Of a stretch of DNA of 64,000 nt, positions 35,980 to 46,999 are shown piece after piece (the stretch's first letter is position 1; every line of letters begins with the position of its first letter). A program made the translations under genes and the position numbers. The notes under the pieces are model-generated. The model was not told where the DNA came from, did not search any database, and worked only from the letters and a program-made list of their open reading frames with translations. Origin of the DNA: Helicobacter hepaticus ATCC 51449 (GTDB taxonomy: Bacteria > Campylobacterota > Campylobacteria > Campylobacterales > Helicobacteraceae); assembly GCF_000007905.1 (NCBI RefSeq), contig NC_004917.1:372001-436000 (forward strand). Direction: 5' to 3'.

Positions 35980-35984
35980 GAGAA

Positions 35985-36857
35985 ATGGCTAAAAAAAAGT
36001 TGGCAATGGGCAGGGGACTTGGGGCGATACTTTCTGAAACTGCAGAAGCATATGAACAAAACCTTAGTGATAATTCTTCACTTGTATTAGAGCTTGATGT
36101 TGATATTATCAAACCTAATCCCTACCAACCACGAAAAACTTTTAACCCACAAGCACTTCAAGAACTTTCAGAATCTATTAAAGAACACGGGTTGCTTCAA
36201 CCTGTGATTGTATATGATAATGGTGATGGAGATTATGTGCTTATTGCTGGAGAGCGTAGGCTCCGCGCATCTAAACTCGCTGGATTAGACAATATTAAAG
36301 CAATTGTGGCAGAAATTGACTTTAAACATATGCGTGAATTAGCCATTATTGAGAATATTCAACGAGAGGATTTAGGAGCAATTGAACTTGCACTTTCCTA
36401 CCAAGAACTACTTGAAGAATATGATATGACTCACGAAGAACTTTCTAAACGTATCAATAAATCGCGCGCGCAAATTACTAATACTTTGCGTTTATTGCAA
36501 TTAAGCGATGAGATTAAGGATTTGCTTAATGAAAATAAAATTACTCAAGGACACGCAAAAATGCTTGTTACACTTGATAACAGAGAACAAAAGCTTGTAG
36601 CTGACTCGATTATTGGACAAAAATTAAATGTGCGTGATACTGAAACATTAATTAAAAAAATTAAAGACAAAAAAGAAACACTTTCTAAGAAAAATATCTT
36701 AAAGCATACTCAAACCCTCGATAAAGAGCTTTTGTATGCGCTTCAAAGTATATTTAAGGATATGGGCATCCAAAGCCATATCAGTGCATCTAAAATGAGT
36801 ATTATCTTTCAAAATGATGCGGAAATTACCACCTTGATAAAAAAAATGTCAAAATAA
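35985..36857 (+). CDS. spo0J: chromosome-partitioning protein ParB/Spo0J
   Basis: Binds parS sites and spreads as a CTP-dependent clamp. 290 residues: N-terminal KKLAMGRGLGAIL that stimulates ParA, the ParB/Srx domain with PNPYQPRK and GERRLRASKLAG (the CTP-binding box), then a helix-turn-helix around HEELSKRINKSRAQITNTLRLLQLS and a C-terminal dimerisation domain. It begins five bases after soj. Confidence 0.95.
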   Translation: MAKKKLAMGRGLGAILSETAEAYEQNLSDNSSLVLELDVDIIKPNPYQPRKTFNPQALQELSESIKEHGLLQPVIVYDNGDGDYVLIAGERRLRASKLAGLDNIKAIVAEIDFKHMRELAIIENIQREDLGAIELALSYQELLEEYDMTHEELSKRINKSRAQITNTLRLLQLSDEIKDLLNENKITQGHAKMLVTLDNREQKLVADSIIGQKLNVRDTETLIKKIKDKKETLSKKNILKHTQTLDKELLYALQSIFKDMGIQSHISASKMSIIFQNDAEITTLIKKMSK

Positions 36858-36877
36858 TGTTTGCTTTAAGGTTTAAT

Positions 36878-36899
36878 ATATTTTAACTTGTTAAAATAT
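36878..36899 (+). terminator. AT-rich hairpin after spo0J
   Basis: ATATTTTAA (36878-36886) and TTAAAATAT (36891-36899) form a perfect 9-bp stem with a CTTG loop. The stem has no GC and the downstream bases are only partly T-rich, so it may be a weak terminator or an operator for the ATP synthase operon. Confidence 0.3.
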
Positions 36900-36933
36900 T
36901 TCCAAGTTTTATTTTGAATTAAAAGGAGAATAG

Positions 36934-37359
36934 ATGAGTATCACTCTTAATCCATATCTTATGCTACTTGTTTTCATAACTTTTATACTTTTAATCTATC
37001 TCCTTAATCAATGGCTTTTTAAGCCTATACTCGCTTTTATGAACAATCGTGATAGTTCCATAGAACGTGATTTATTAAGCACTCAAACTCATAAAGGCGA
37101 CACCCAACATATTGAAGAAGAAATTGCTCAAATACTTTCTCTTGCTAGAAAAGAAGCAACACAAATTCTAGAATCTGCGACAAAAGAAGCAAAAGCTACA
37201 TATGAAAGCAAAATTAATGCAAAAAAAGCCGAAAATGAAAGTAAGCTTGCACAATATAAACAAGAACTACAAGAACAAAAATCTCAGCTTTACACAGAGC
37301 TTCTTGAGCAGCTTCCTTTATTTAAAACAATACTCAATACAAAACTTAAACAAATTTAG
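36934..37359 (+). CDS. atpF': ATP synthase Fo subunit b'
   Basis: 141 residues: one N-terminal membrane helix (about 7-27) and a long charged coiled coil that forms half of the peripheral stalk. The LNQWLFKPILAFMNNRD stretch after the helix is typical. Helicobacter and relatives carry two b-type genes, b' and b, as here. First gene of the atpF'FHAGDC operon. Subunits a and c are encoded elsewhere. Confidence 0.9.
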   Translation: MSITLNPYLMLLVFITFILLIYLLNQWLFKPILAFMNNRDSSIERDLLSTQTHKGDTQHIEEEIAQILSLARKEATQILESATKEAKATYESKINAKKAENESKLAQYKQELQEQKSQLYTELLEQLPLFKTILNTKLKQI

Positions 37360-37368
37360 GAGGGGATA

Positions 37369-37884
37369 ATGAAAAAAATAGCTTTTTTTGTAATATGTGT
37401 GGGCTTTCCTTCTTTAATTTTTGCATCAGCAAGTATTCAAGAAAGTGATTTTATTCAACGTGTCATCAATTTTGTCATATTTGTTGCAATTTTGTGGTAT
37501 TTTGCATTTGATTCTATCAAGGGTATTTTTGTTAATAGAAGAAATGCTATTTCAGCTCGTTTGCAAGAAGTGCAAGAAAATCTTCATAAAGCAAAACGAG
37601 AAAAAGAAACTGCCCAAAAACGTTTAGAGGAGAGCAAAGAGAAAGCAAAAAATATTGTTAATGCTGCAAAGCAAGAAGCATATTTATTAGAACAAAAATA
37701 CAATGACCAAATTAAAAAGGATATAGAAACTCTCAAATACGCACTCGAATCAAACATTGAATTTGAACGCAGAAAAATTACTCACGAAGCCGTTGATGAG
37801 CTATTAAATAAATTGATACAAAGTGATGATGTCCAGCTTAACAAAGAAGATTATGTTAATATCATTACAAAAAGGATTTCATAA
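37369..37884 (+). CDS. atpF: ATP synthase Fo subunit b
   Basis: 171 residues. There is a cleavable-looking hydrophobic start (KIAFFVICVGFPSLIFASAS), then a second helix (VINFVIFVAILWYFAFDSI) and the coiled-coil stalk. The additional N-terminal segment is known from epsilonproteobacterial b subunits. It overlaps atpH by one base (TAATG). Confidence 0.92.
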   Translation: MKKIAFFVICVGFPSLIFASASIQESDFIQRVINFVIFVAILWYFAFDSIKGIFVNRRNAISARLQEVQENLHKAKREKETAQKRLEESKEKAKNIVNAAKQEAYLLEQKYNDQIKKDIETLKYALESNIEFERRKITHEAVDELLNKLIQSDDVQLNKEDYVNIITKRIS

Positions 37885-38408
37885 TGTTCAATATCATCTC
37901 AAAAAAATATACTCAAGCCCTTGTAGATTCAGGTAGCAATTTAGATGAAACTCTAAGTATATTAAAAGGATTATCGCTTGCACTTAAAGATAAAAGAAAT
38001 GCCGATATCATTGCTTCACCTTTCTTAAGTAAGACACAAAAAGAGCAATTTTTATTAGAATCTGTTGGCAAAGTGGATATGAAACTGCAAAATTTTTTCC
38101 GCCTTTTAGCACAATCCGATAGAATATTACTTATTCCATATATCAGCGATGAACTTGAAAGACGTTTGCTTGCGCGCAAAAAAGAATATGCTGCTACACT
38201 TACTGCTAAAGAAAGTTTAGACACTAAAACATTAGAGAAAATTCAAGATTCTCTAGCTAAAAAGCTTGGTGTCAAACTTAGCATTAAGCAAAGGTTGAGT
38301 GAGGTAGATGGTATTAAGTTGAGCGTTGAGGATTTAGGTATTGAGGTGTCTTTTTCCAAAGAGCGCTTTAGTAATGATTTAAAGCATCATATCCTCAAAG
38401 CACTTTAA
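37884..38408 (+). CDS. atpH: ATP synthase F1 subunit delta
   Basis: 174 residues. Links the peripheral stalk to the top of the F1 alpha/beta ring. Helical N-terminal domain with KKYTQALVDSG and the C-terminal DGIKLSVEDLGIEVSFS segment, a variant of the usual G-x-x-V-K-V-G-D motif. Coupled to atpF through a one-base overlap. Confidence 0.9.
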   Translation: MFNIISKKYTQALVDSGSNLDETLSILKGLSLALKDKRNADIIASPFLSKTQKEQFLLESVGKVDMKLQNFFRLLAQSDRILLIPYISDELERRLLARKKEYAATLTAKESLDTKTLEKIQDSLAKKLGVKLSIKQRLSEVDGIKLSVEDLGIEVSFSKERFSNDLKHHILKAL

Positions 38409-38429
38409 TTTTAACATAAGGAGAGAAAA

Positions 38430-39944
38430 GTGACAACAAAAATCAAATCAGAAGAAATTAGCTCAATTATCAAAGAGAGAATTGAGAACTTTAATATCAA
38501 CATTGACATCAGTGAAACAGGTAAAGTTATTGCTTATGCTGATGGTGTAGCAAAGGTATATGGGCTTAACAATGTTATGTATTATGAGATGGTAGAATTT
38601 GATACAGGTGATACAGGCATTGCTTTTAATCTTGAAGAAAGCAGTGTAGGTGTGGTTGTGCTTGGTTCTGGACGCACAATCAAAGAAGGAACTTCTGTTA
38701 AGCGTCTCAAAAAACTGATGAAAGTGCCAGTAGGAGATGCAATAGTTGGACGTGTTATTAATACATTAGGGGAACCTATTGACGGAAAAGGGGCAATTGA
38801 AGCAAATGAATATCGCTTTGTTGAAGAAAAGGCTCCAGGCATTATGGCACGTAAATCTGTTCACCAACCTCTTCAAACAGGACTTAAGGCTATTGACGCA
38901 CTTGTACCAATCGGACGAGGACAAAGAGAACTTATTATAGGTGATAGACAAACAGGTAAAACAACCGTTGCAATAGATACAATTATCAATCAAAAAGGGC
39001 AAGATGTTATTTGTATTTATGTTGCTGTAGGACAAAAAGAATCAACTGTTGCTCAAGTTGTGCGCAAACTCGAAGAGCACGGAGCTATGGATTATACAGT
39101 TGTAGTTAATGCTCCTGCTTCTTTCTCTGCGGCAATGCAGTTTCTTGCCCCATATACAGGTGTTACAATTGGAGAATATTTTAGAGATAATGCACGACAT
39201 GCTCTTATCATCTATGATGATTTAAGTAAACACGCTGTGGCATATCGCGAAATGTCTCTTATCCTAAGAAGACCTCCCGGGCGTGAAGCATTTCCCGGTG
39301 ATGTATTTTATCTCCATTCTCGTCTCCTTGAAAGAGCAGCGAAGCTTAATGATGAGCTTGGTGCAGGTTCTCTTACTGCATTGCCTATTATTGAAACACA
39401 AGCTGGAGATGTGGCTGCTTATATTCCAACAAATGTTATTTCAATTACTGATGGACAGATATTTCTTGAAACAGACTTATTTAACTCTGGTATTCGTCCT
39501 GCCATTAACGTGGGATTATCTGTATCACGTGTAGGAGGAGCTGCTCAAATTAAAGCTACAAAACAAGTGGCAGGAACTCTACGCCTTGATTTGGCTCAAT
39601 ATAGAGAGCTTCAAGCATTTTCTCAATTTGCATCTGACCTTGATGAATCAAGTCGTAAACAACTTGAACGAGGACAAAGAATGGTGGAAATCCTTAAACA
39701 GCCTCCCTACTCTCCTCTTTCAATTGAAAAACAGGTAATCATTATTTATGCTGGAGCAAATGGATACCTTGATAATATTCCAGCCAATAAAGTTATAAAA
39801 TTTGAATCAGAGCTTTATCCATTCCTTGAAGCAAAATATCCCAAAATTTTTGAAGATATTAGCGTAAAAAAGGCAATTGATAAAGAAACTGAGGCTGAGC
39901 TTAGCAAGGCTCTTGAAGAGTTTAAAATTAACTTTGGGGCATAA
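38430..39944 (+). CDS. atpA: ATP synthase F1 subunit alpha
   Basis: 504 residues, starting with GTG at 38430 after GGAGAGAAAA. Non-catalytic nucleotide-binding subunit. P-loop GDRQTGKT near residue 170, the family signature [21 protein letters not shown], and the conserved Arg in [10 protein letters not shown]. Complete and of normal length. The GTG start may tune its level relative to atpD. Confidence 0.97.
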   Translation: MTTKIKSEEISSIIKERIENFNINIDISETGKVIAYADGVAKVYGLNNVMYYEMVEFDTGDTGIAFNLEESSVGVVVLGSGRTIKEGTSVKRLKKLMKVPVGDAIVGRVINTLGEPIDGKGAIEANEYRFVEEKAPGIMARKSVHQPLQTGLKAIDALVPIGRGQRELIIGDRQTGKTTVAIDTIINQKGQDVICIYVAVGQKESTVAQVVRKLEEHGAMDYTVVVNAPASFSAAMQFLAPYTGVTIGEYFRDNARHALIIYDDLSKHAVAYREMSLILRRPPGREAFPGDVFYLHSRLLERAAKLNDELGAGSLTALPIIETQAGDVAAYIPTNVISITDGQIFLETDLFNSGIRPAINVGLSVSRVGGAAQIKATKQVAGTLRLDLAQYRELQAFSQFASDLDESSRKQLERGQRMVEILKQPPYSPLSIEKQVIIIYAGANGYLDNIPANKVIKFESELYPFLEAKYPKIFEDISVKKAIDKETEAELSKALEEFKINFGA

Positions 39945-39956
39945 TGAGGAGCTATT

Positions 39957-40850
39957 ATGGGTGGCAACCTTAAAAATATAAAAAGACAAATCAGTAGTAC
40001 TAAAAATACACAGAAAACAACTAAGGCTATGAAACTTGTCTCTAGCTCTAAGTTAAAAAAAGCTGAAGAACTTGCAAGGCGTTCCAAAGTATATGCCAAA
40101 CAGTTAAGTGCAGTATTTCACGATGTGGTAGCAAAGATTCGTGTGAGAGGACTTGATAACATTAATAGTCGTTATTTCGCTAAATCTGAAGGTCGTGAAA
40201 TTAAAAAACTTGATATTATATTTATTACTGCCGATAAAGGCTTGTGTGGTGGATTCAATATTACAACCATTAAGGAAGTATTGCGACTTATGGAAACGTA
40301 TAAGCAACAAGGCATTAAAGTGCGCTTAAGAGGTATTGGCAAAACAGGGATTTCATTTTTTGCATTCAATGATATTGAGGTATTAGATAAAGCCATAGGG
40401 TTAAGCGCTGCACCTACTTTTGAAAAAGCTGAAGCGTTCATTGAGAATGTAGTTGAAGATTTCCTTAATGGCGCAACCGACGAAGTGATAATTGTACACA
40501 ATGGCTTTAAGAATATGATATCGCAAGAATTAGAATCTCAAGCTATTCTACCTCTTACAATCAATATCAAACAAAATGAGCAACCTTCTGTCCTCAATAT
40601 TGAACCAGAAGATGAAGAGAATATCATATTAGATGAGCTTGCGAAAAAGTATGTGCAATACAATATGTATTATGCTCTCGTTGATTCTCTAGCTGCTGAA
40701 CACAGCGCGAGAATCCAAGCTATGGATGCGGCAACAAATAATGCAGGAGATTTGGTTAAAAGCCTCACAATCTCTCTTAATAAAGCTCGGCAAGAGGCAA
40801 TCACAACAGAACTTGTTGAGATCAATGCTGGTGCTGAAGCGATAAAATAA
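39957..40850 (+). CDS. atpG: ATP synthase F1 subunit gamma
   Basis: 297 residues. Forms the rotor shaft: terminal coiled coils ([20 protein letters not shown] at the N-terminus; [16 protein letters not shown] and [18 protein letters not shown] at the C-terminus) with a Rossmann-like body between. It starts 12 bases after atpA. Confidence 0.96.
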
Positions 40851-40868
40851 ATTTACAAAGGAGAATAA

Positions 40869-42269
<1,401 letters not shown>

Positions 42270-42277
42270 GTGATAAT

Positions 42278-42673
42278 ATGGAAAATCTCACACTAAGTAT
42301 TGTAACTCCTTATGGGAGCATCTATAATGGTGAAGTAAAATATGTTGTTATACCCGGTAGTGAGGGAGAGTTTGGTGTTTTTCCAGGACATTGCAATCTT
42401 CTTTCGCTTCTTAAAGTTGGTGTTATTGAATTTGAAAACTTGGAAGGTAATAAAGGACTTGTAGCAATAAACTGGGGACACGCTCAAATATCAGATACTG
42501 ATGTGAATATTATTGCTGATGGTGCAGTTGCTATTGCAGGTAATACCGAATCCGAAATTGTTGCGGCCATCAGTGATGCCAAAACTCTTCTTAAAGAAGC
42601 TTCAGATGATAGTGCTTTATTTGGTATGGTAGTTTCTCGTGTTGAAAGTGATTACAAGAACTTCATTAAGTAG
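42278..42673 (+). CDS. atpC: ATP synthase F1 subunit epsilon
   Basis: 131 residues. The beta-sandwich domain is complete (LSIVTPYGSIYNGEVKYVVI, GEFGVFPGHCNLLSLLKVG), followed by a helical hairpin. The helical C-terminus is of ordinary length, so regulatory extension is possible. The last gene of the operon, nine bases after atpD; the Tol genes follow after ten bases on the same strand. Confidence 0.94.
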   Translation: MENLTLSIVTPYGSIYNGEVKYVVIPGSEGEFGVFPGHCNLLSLLKVGVIEFENLEGNKGLVAINWGHAQISDTDVNIIADGAVAIAGNTESEIVAAISDAKTLLKEASDDSALFGMVVSRVESDYKNFIK

Positions 42674-42682
42674 AATCTAGCA

Positions 42683-43246
42683 ATGGGAACACTTAAAACT
42701 TTCTTTGAAGAAAGCACATTAACAACTATTATTGTGCTTTCTTGGCTCTCTCTGTATTTTCTTATTACATTTTGGATTTATATCTATAAAAGCTTCACCC
42801 TTAGTGATTGGCTAGCATCAGAAAAATATCACCTTGATATGCTTTTAGCTAAAAGTATTCATATTCCTAAAAATACTTTTATTAATGCTTTGCTTGAAAA
42901 AACCGATGGGCACATCTCAAAAGAAATATGTCAAGTATGGAAACTTAAAGCGACTCAAAAGGCTACCTCATCTCTCGTATTTTTAAGTATTATTGCTTCT
43001 ACTGCACCTTTTATAGGGCTTTTTGGAACAGTGGTTGAAATTTTAGAAGCTTTTAGCTATCTTGGTGGTGGCAATGTATCTTTTGATGTGATAGCACCGG
43101 TTATATCAAAAGCTCTTGTGGCAACTGCAACAGGTATTCTTGTGGCAATTCCCGCCTATTCATTCCATTTACTTCTTAAACGCAAGTCATACCATATCAT
43201 TACCTGCATTCAAATGCAAATTGATATTATGCTTTCAAGTAAGTAG
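42683..43246 (+). CDS. TolQ/ExbB-type proton channel protein
   Basis: 187 residues with three membrane helices (about 15-36, 90-112 and 140-163) and FIGLFGTVVEILEAF plus ALVATATGILVAIPAY, the conserved MotA/TolQ/ExbB core. With the next gene it forms the inner-membrane motor that uses proton flow to energise Tol-Pal or TonB. Its position before tolR-like, tolA-like, tolB and pal genes favours TolQ. Confidence 0.88.
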   Translation: MGTLKTFFEESTLTTIIVLSWLSLYFLITFWIYIYKSFTLSDWLASEKYHLDMLLAKSIHIPKNTFINALLEKTDGHISKEICQVWKLKATQKATSSLVFLSIIASTAPFIGLFGTVVEILEAFSYLGGGNVSFDVIAPVISKALVATATGILVAIPAYSFHLLLKRKSYHIITCIQMQIDIMLSSK

Positions 43247-43253
43247 GATTCTA

Positions 43254-43649
43254 ATGGAAGAATTTGATTGGGAAGAAAAGCCTGAGCTTAATATCACCCC
43301 GCTTGTAGATATTATGCTTGTGCTTTTGGCAATCCTTATGGTGAGCACCCCTACAATTACTTATCAAGAAGATATTACTCTCCCTAAAGGCTCTAAGACA
43401 AAAAAAATTGCTCGAGATACGATGCTTGAAATACGTGTAAGTGCTCATAGAAAAATCTATATACGCAATAAGGTATATGAGTTTAAAAATTTTGCAGATA
43501 GTTTCGTGCTTTTTAGTAAAAACTTTGATAAAAACATACATATCTTTATCCGTGCGGATAAAAATCTTAAATACGAAGATATTATTTATATTCTTAAAGT
43601 CGCCAAAGAATCCGGTTTCCTTAAAGTATCTCTTGTTACTAGTAGCTAA
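43254..43649 (+). CDS. TolR/ExbD-type motor protein
   Basis: 131 residues from the ATG at 43254 (the frame is open further upstream inside the previous gene). One membrane helix (about 12-32) preceded by LNITPLVDIMLVLLAILM, which contains the proton-carrying Asp. A periplasmic domain follows, with FIRADKNLKYEDIIYILKVA. Partner of the TolQ-like protein eight bases upstream. Confidence 0.88.
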   Translation: MEEFDWEEKPELNITPLVDIMLVLLAILMVSTPTITYQEDITLPKGSKTKKIARDTMLEIRVSAHRKIYIRNKVYEFKNFADSFVLFSKNFDKNIHIFIRADKNLKYEDIIYILKVAKESGFLKVSLVTSS

Positions 43650-43650
43650 A

Positions 43651-44343
43651 ATGAATAATGCTCTCTTATTTATCGCAAGTGGCATCATTTCACTCTGTAT
43701 TTATTGTTTTATTATTATTGCTTTTGTATTTACTCTTTTTATTTCACCCATACACTATTCTTCTCTTAAAGAATCAGCAATTTCGCTTAATGCTATTAGT
43801 ATTGAAGCTATTATTGATGATAAGCCCACACCAAGCATAACTAAGAATCCTTCATCAACAAATAATCCTCTTGCAGGCTCAGGAATTAAGGATATATTTG
43901 ATAAAATTGATAGCAATGAACTTTCACAAAACACACCCATAGGAGATAATCGCGATAAAGTAGAGCAAAACGCCAAAGAACAAAAAATTAAAGATTTACA
44001 ATCAACAGCCCAAGAGTTGCAAAATAAACTTAATACTCTAAGCAATTTGACTATTAGCACTAATAGCACCCAAAGTGATGGAGAATATGATGAGTGGTAT
44101 GCGCAAATTGAAAAAATAATCCACCAAAAATGGCAACAAACATTCTATATTGAAGATAAAATGCAAGCATTAGTTCATATTCGTATTGCAGACAATGGAG
44201 TTTTTAGTTATAAAATTGTAAAATATTCTAGCAATGTAGCTTTTGATGATTCTCTCAAAACAATGCTTGAAGAATGCACACAAATGCACTTTCCACCTCA
44301 CCCAAAGGGAACAAGGGAGATTGCTATAACTTTTAAAAACTAA
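43651..44343 (+). CDS. TolA/TonB-like protein
   Basis: 230 residues from the ATG at 43651. One N-terminal membrane helix (about 5-32), a polar Ser/Lys/Gln-rich linker predicted helical around residues 95-140, and a small C-terminal domain (WYAQIEKIIHQKWQQTF to the end) of the TonB/TolA type. It would span the periplasm between the TolQR motor and TolB/Pal. TolA is favoured by context; TonB cannot be excluded by eye. Confidence 0.75.
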   Translation: MNNALLFIASGIISLCIYCFIIIAFVFTLFISPIHYSSLKESAISLNAISIEAIIDDKPTPSITKNPSSTNNPLAGSGIKDIFDKIDSNELSQNTPIGDNRDKVEQNAKEQKIKDLQSTAQELQNKLNTLSNLTISTNSTQSDGEYDEWYAQIEKIIHQKWQQTFYIEDKMQALVHIRIADNGVFSYKIVKYSSNVAFDDSLKTMLEECTQMHFPPHPKGTREIAITFKN

Positions 44344-44352
44344 AGGAGTTGT

Positions 44353-45612
44353 ATGAGATTTATCGGTTTGGTTTTATTATTACTAAGTGTTAAATTATTT
44401 GGAATTGACGCAACATTGGAGATCGTCAAAAATACCAACAAGATTCCATATATCGTGGTTGAAAGATTAGATAGTGAAAATGCAGATTTTGGCGCAAAAG
44501 TACTTAAAATGCTTGCAGCTGACTTAAAGGTAAGTGGGCATTTTCAAGTATATGATGGTAGCGTTAATAAAAACTCAGAGGTTGCATATAAAGATTATGC
44601 AGATAAAAAAATTGATTTGCTTGCACAAATCAAAGTAAGTAAATCCTCAAATAGCCTTACAGGCACGATATCGCTCTATGATATTAATACTTCCAAACGC
44701 ATATATGTTAAAGATTACACCGAAAATGATGTAAAACGTTTTCCTTTCATCGCTCATCGTATGTGTATTGATGTCAATAGTTATATCCAAGCCCCAAGTA
44801 TTGAATGGATGCAACGTCTTGTTGTGCTTTCACAATACACAACTTCAGGTAATAGTGAGATTCTTATTGCTGATTATACCTTGACTTATCAAAAAGTTGT
44901 CGTTAAGGGTGGGCTTAATATTTTTCCTAAATGGGTAGATTCTAAGCAAGAAAGCATTTATTACACAAAGTATCTTGATGTCCCCACAATCCTTAAACAT
45001 AATCTTACCACAGGACACATTGAACAACTCGTCGGTAGCGAAGGCATTGCTGTAGTTTCTGATGTAAGTAAAAATGGAGAGAATCTTATCCTTAGCCTCT
45101 CTCCTACTGCTCTTTCCGATTTATATCTTTATAACACAAAAAGCAAAAATTTGCGTAGACTCACAAACTATTCAGGTATTGATGTTGATGGAAAATTTGT
45201 CAATAATGAAAAAGAGATTATTTTTGTCTCTGATAGACTTGGTTACCCTAATATCTTTATGATGCGTCTTGATGGAGGCGGAACGGAACAAGTCGTGCTC
45301 CACGGACGCAATAACAGCGCAGTTACTTCAAATGGCAAATACGCAGTTTATACAAGTCGTGAAACAAACAATGAGTTTGGCGCTAATACTTTTAATCTCT
45401 ATCTTATTTCACTTGCTCCGGGTTCAAATTATATACGCCGACTTACGGCAAGTGGAAAAAATCAAATGCCCAAATATTCAAATGATGGTGGAACAATTAT
45501 GTATCTTAAGTATTACAAAGCACAAAGTGCTTTGGGAATAATTCGCATAGATTATAATACAAATTACTTTTTCCCTCTCATCAAAATGAAAATCCAAGCT
45601 TTTGATTGGTAA
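44353..45612 (+). CDS. tolB: Tol-Pal system protein TolB
   Basis: 419 residues. Signal peptide (about 1-19, ending KLFGIDA), an N-terminal alpha/beta domain and a beta-propeller with repeats such as IFVSDRLGYPNIFMMRLDG and YLYNTKSKNLRRLTNYSG, the WD-like PD40 units that bind Pal. Periplasmic. Part of the tolQ-R-A-B-pal operon and involved in outer-membrane constriction at division. Confidence 0.92.
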   Translation: MRFIGLVLLLLSVKLFGIDATLEIVKNTNKIPYIVVERLDSENADFGAKVLKMLAADLKVSGHFQVYDGSVNKNSEVAYKDYADKKIDLLAQIKVSKSSNSLTGTISLYDINTSKRIYVKDYTENDVKRFPFIAHRMCIDVNSYIQAPSIEWMQRLVVLSQYTTSGNSEILIADYTLTYQKVVVKGGLNIFPKWVDSKQESIYYTKYLDVPTILKHNLTTGHIEQLVGSEGIAVVSDVSKNGENLILSLSPTALSDLYLYNTKSKNLRRLTNYSGIDVDGKFVNNEKEIIFVSDRLGYPNIFMMRLDGGGTEQVVLHGRNNSAVTSNGKYAVYTSRETNNEFGANTFNLYLISLAPGSNYIRRLTASGKNQMPKYSNDGGTIMYLKYYKAQSALGIIRIDYNTNYFFPLIKMKIQAFDW

Positions 45613-45668
45613 GATATTTACTTTTATAGCGTAGAATCTTGCCATTTTAATTCTTAAAGGAGATGATG

Positions 45669-46130
45669 ATGAAAAAATATATTGCAATGGGTGTTTTAGC
45701 TGCGCTAATTTCAGTGGGTTGTTCAGAACCTGATGCAGCTGATTCTGGTTCTGGGAAAGCTGCTGGCGGAGATAACTTTGTAGATTTGGCTGGTGGAGCT
45801 GGTGGTTATGTAAAAGTCTTATTTGATTTTGATAAATATGATATCCGTTCTGATATGGAAGATCGTGTTGAAAAAAGTGCAGCTGCGCTTAAGAGCACAG
45901 GTGCAAAAGTTGTGCTTGAGGGACATACTGACTCTTATGGTTCAGATGCTTACAACTATGCTCTTGGCACAAAAAGAGCAAATGCAGTTAAAAATGCTCT
46001 CACAACACGTGGAGTAAATGCTTCTCAAATCAAAACGGTAAGCTATGGTGAAAGCAAACCCACTTGCACAAGCGATACTCCTGAATGTAATCAAGAAAAT
46101 AGACGTGTTGAGTTTAAACTCGCAAAGTAA
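45669..46130 (+). CDS. pal: peptidoglycan-associated lipoprotein
   Basis: Of three successive ATGs (45663, 45666, 45669) the third has the proper distance to AAGGAG at 45657-45662, so I place the start there: 153 residues. The signal ends SVGC, a lipobox with the lipidated Cys near residue 18. A Gly/Ala/Asp-rich linker is followed by an OmpA-like domain: VLEGHTDSYGSDAYNYALG and NRRVEF contain the residues that bind diaminopimelate in peptidoglycan. Partner of TolB. Confidence 0.92.
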   Translation: MKKYIAMGVLAALISVGCSEPDAADSGSGKAAGGDNFVDLAGGAGGYVKVLFDFDKYDIRSDMEDRVEKSAAALKSTGAKVVLEGHTDSYGSDAYNYALGTKRANAVKNALTTRGVNASQIKTVSYGESKPTCTSDTPECNQENRRVEFKLAK

Positions 46131-46153
46131 TTTAAACAATATGGGGAATAAAG

Positions 46154-46999
46154 TTGATAAAGCGTTATCTTTTATTCACTTTTATTCCTCTTTTACTCTA
46201 TACAAATGAACCTTCTGCTTTTGAAAAGCAGAGTGGTGCTACAAAGAATGATATAAAAACTCTTCAAAGCCTTATCACACATCTTCAACAAAAAGTTGAT
46301 GCAATTCAGCAAGCGCAAGAGGGTGTTTCAAGCCTTTATGAATCACAAAGTTCTAAATTGCAACAGCAAATTATCCAAACTACCCAACAAGCAAAAAATA
46401 TTGAAGAATTAAAAACACAATTTGATTTATACAAAAATCTCAAACAAAAAGTTGATGCAAATACACAAGAGATTAAGGTGCTCAATACGCAAATTCAAGA
46501 AATTAACAAAAGCCTTTCTACTCTTAATGAGGCTATTCTTGATGGACTTAGGCAGCTCAATAATGCACCTGAAAATCAAACTGCCAAAAGCACGGCAAGC
46601 AAACCTGCTTTTGTTAAAGATAAAAATAAAAAAGCTGATATTTTTGCCCAAGCTCAAGAAATGTTTAAAAAATTAGAATATGTATCTGCTAAAGAGCGTT
46701 TTGAATGGCTACTTGAGATAGATTATAAAAAAGCTGATAGTCATTTTTACCTTGGCGAAATTGCTTTTGCAGACAAATCCTATAATACTGCTATCTATCA
46801 CTATAAGGAAAGTGCTATGGTAAATGATAAAACAAAATATATGCCTACACTTTTGCTTCATACAGCTCAATCTTTCAACGCTATCAAAGATATAAAAAAC
46901 TATAATAAGTTTTTGGATTCTTTGATAGGCAATTATCCCTCAAGTAAAGAAGCTCAAAGTGCCAAAAAACTTAAAACTCAAAATAAGGAAAAAAAATGA
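46154..46999 (+). CDS. CpoB/YbgF-like periplasmic TPR protein
   Basis: 281 residues from a TTG start at 46154 (GGGGA ahead; no ATG nearby). Signal peptide (about 1-20), a coiled-coil region with QQKVDAIQQAQEG and TQEIKVLNTQIQE (about 30-140), a Lys-rich linker and a C-terminal TPR domain (about 155-281). This architecture and the location after pal match CpoB, which coordinates Tol and cell-wall synthesis. It overlaps slyD by four bases. Confidence 0.8.
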   Translation: MIKRYLLFTFIPLLLYTNEPSAFEKQSGATKNDIKTLQSLITHLQQKVDAIQQAQEGVSSLYESQSSKLQQQIIQTTQQAKNIEELKTQFDLYKNLKQKVDANTQEIKVLNTQIQEINKSLSTLNEAILDGLRQLNNAPENQTAKSTASKPAFVKDKNKKADIFAQAQEMFKKLEYVSAKERFEWLLEIDYKKADSHFYLGEIAFADKSYNTAIYHYKESAMVNDKTKYMPTLLLHTAQSFNAIKDIKNYNKFLDSLIGNYPSSKEAQSAKKLKTQNKEKK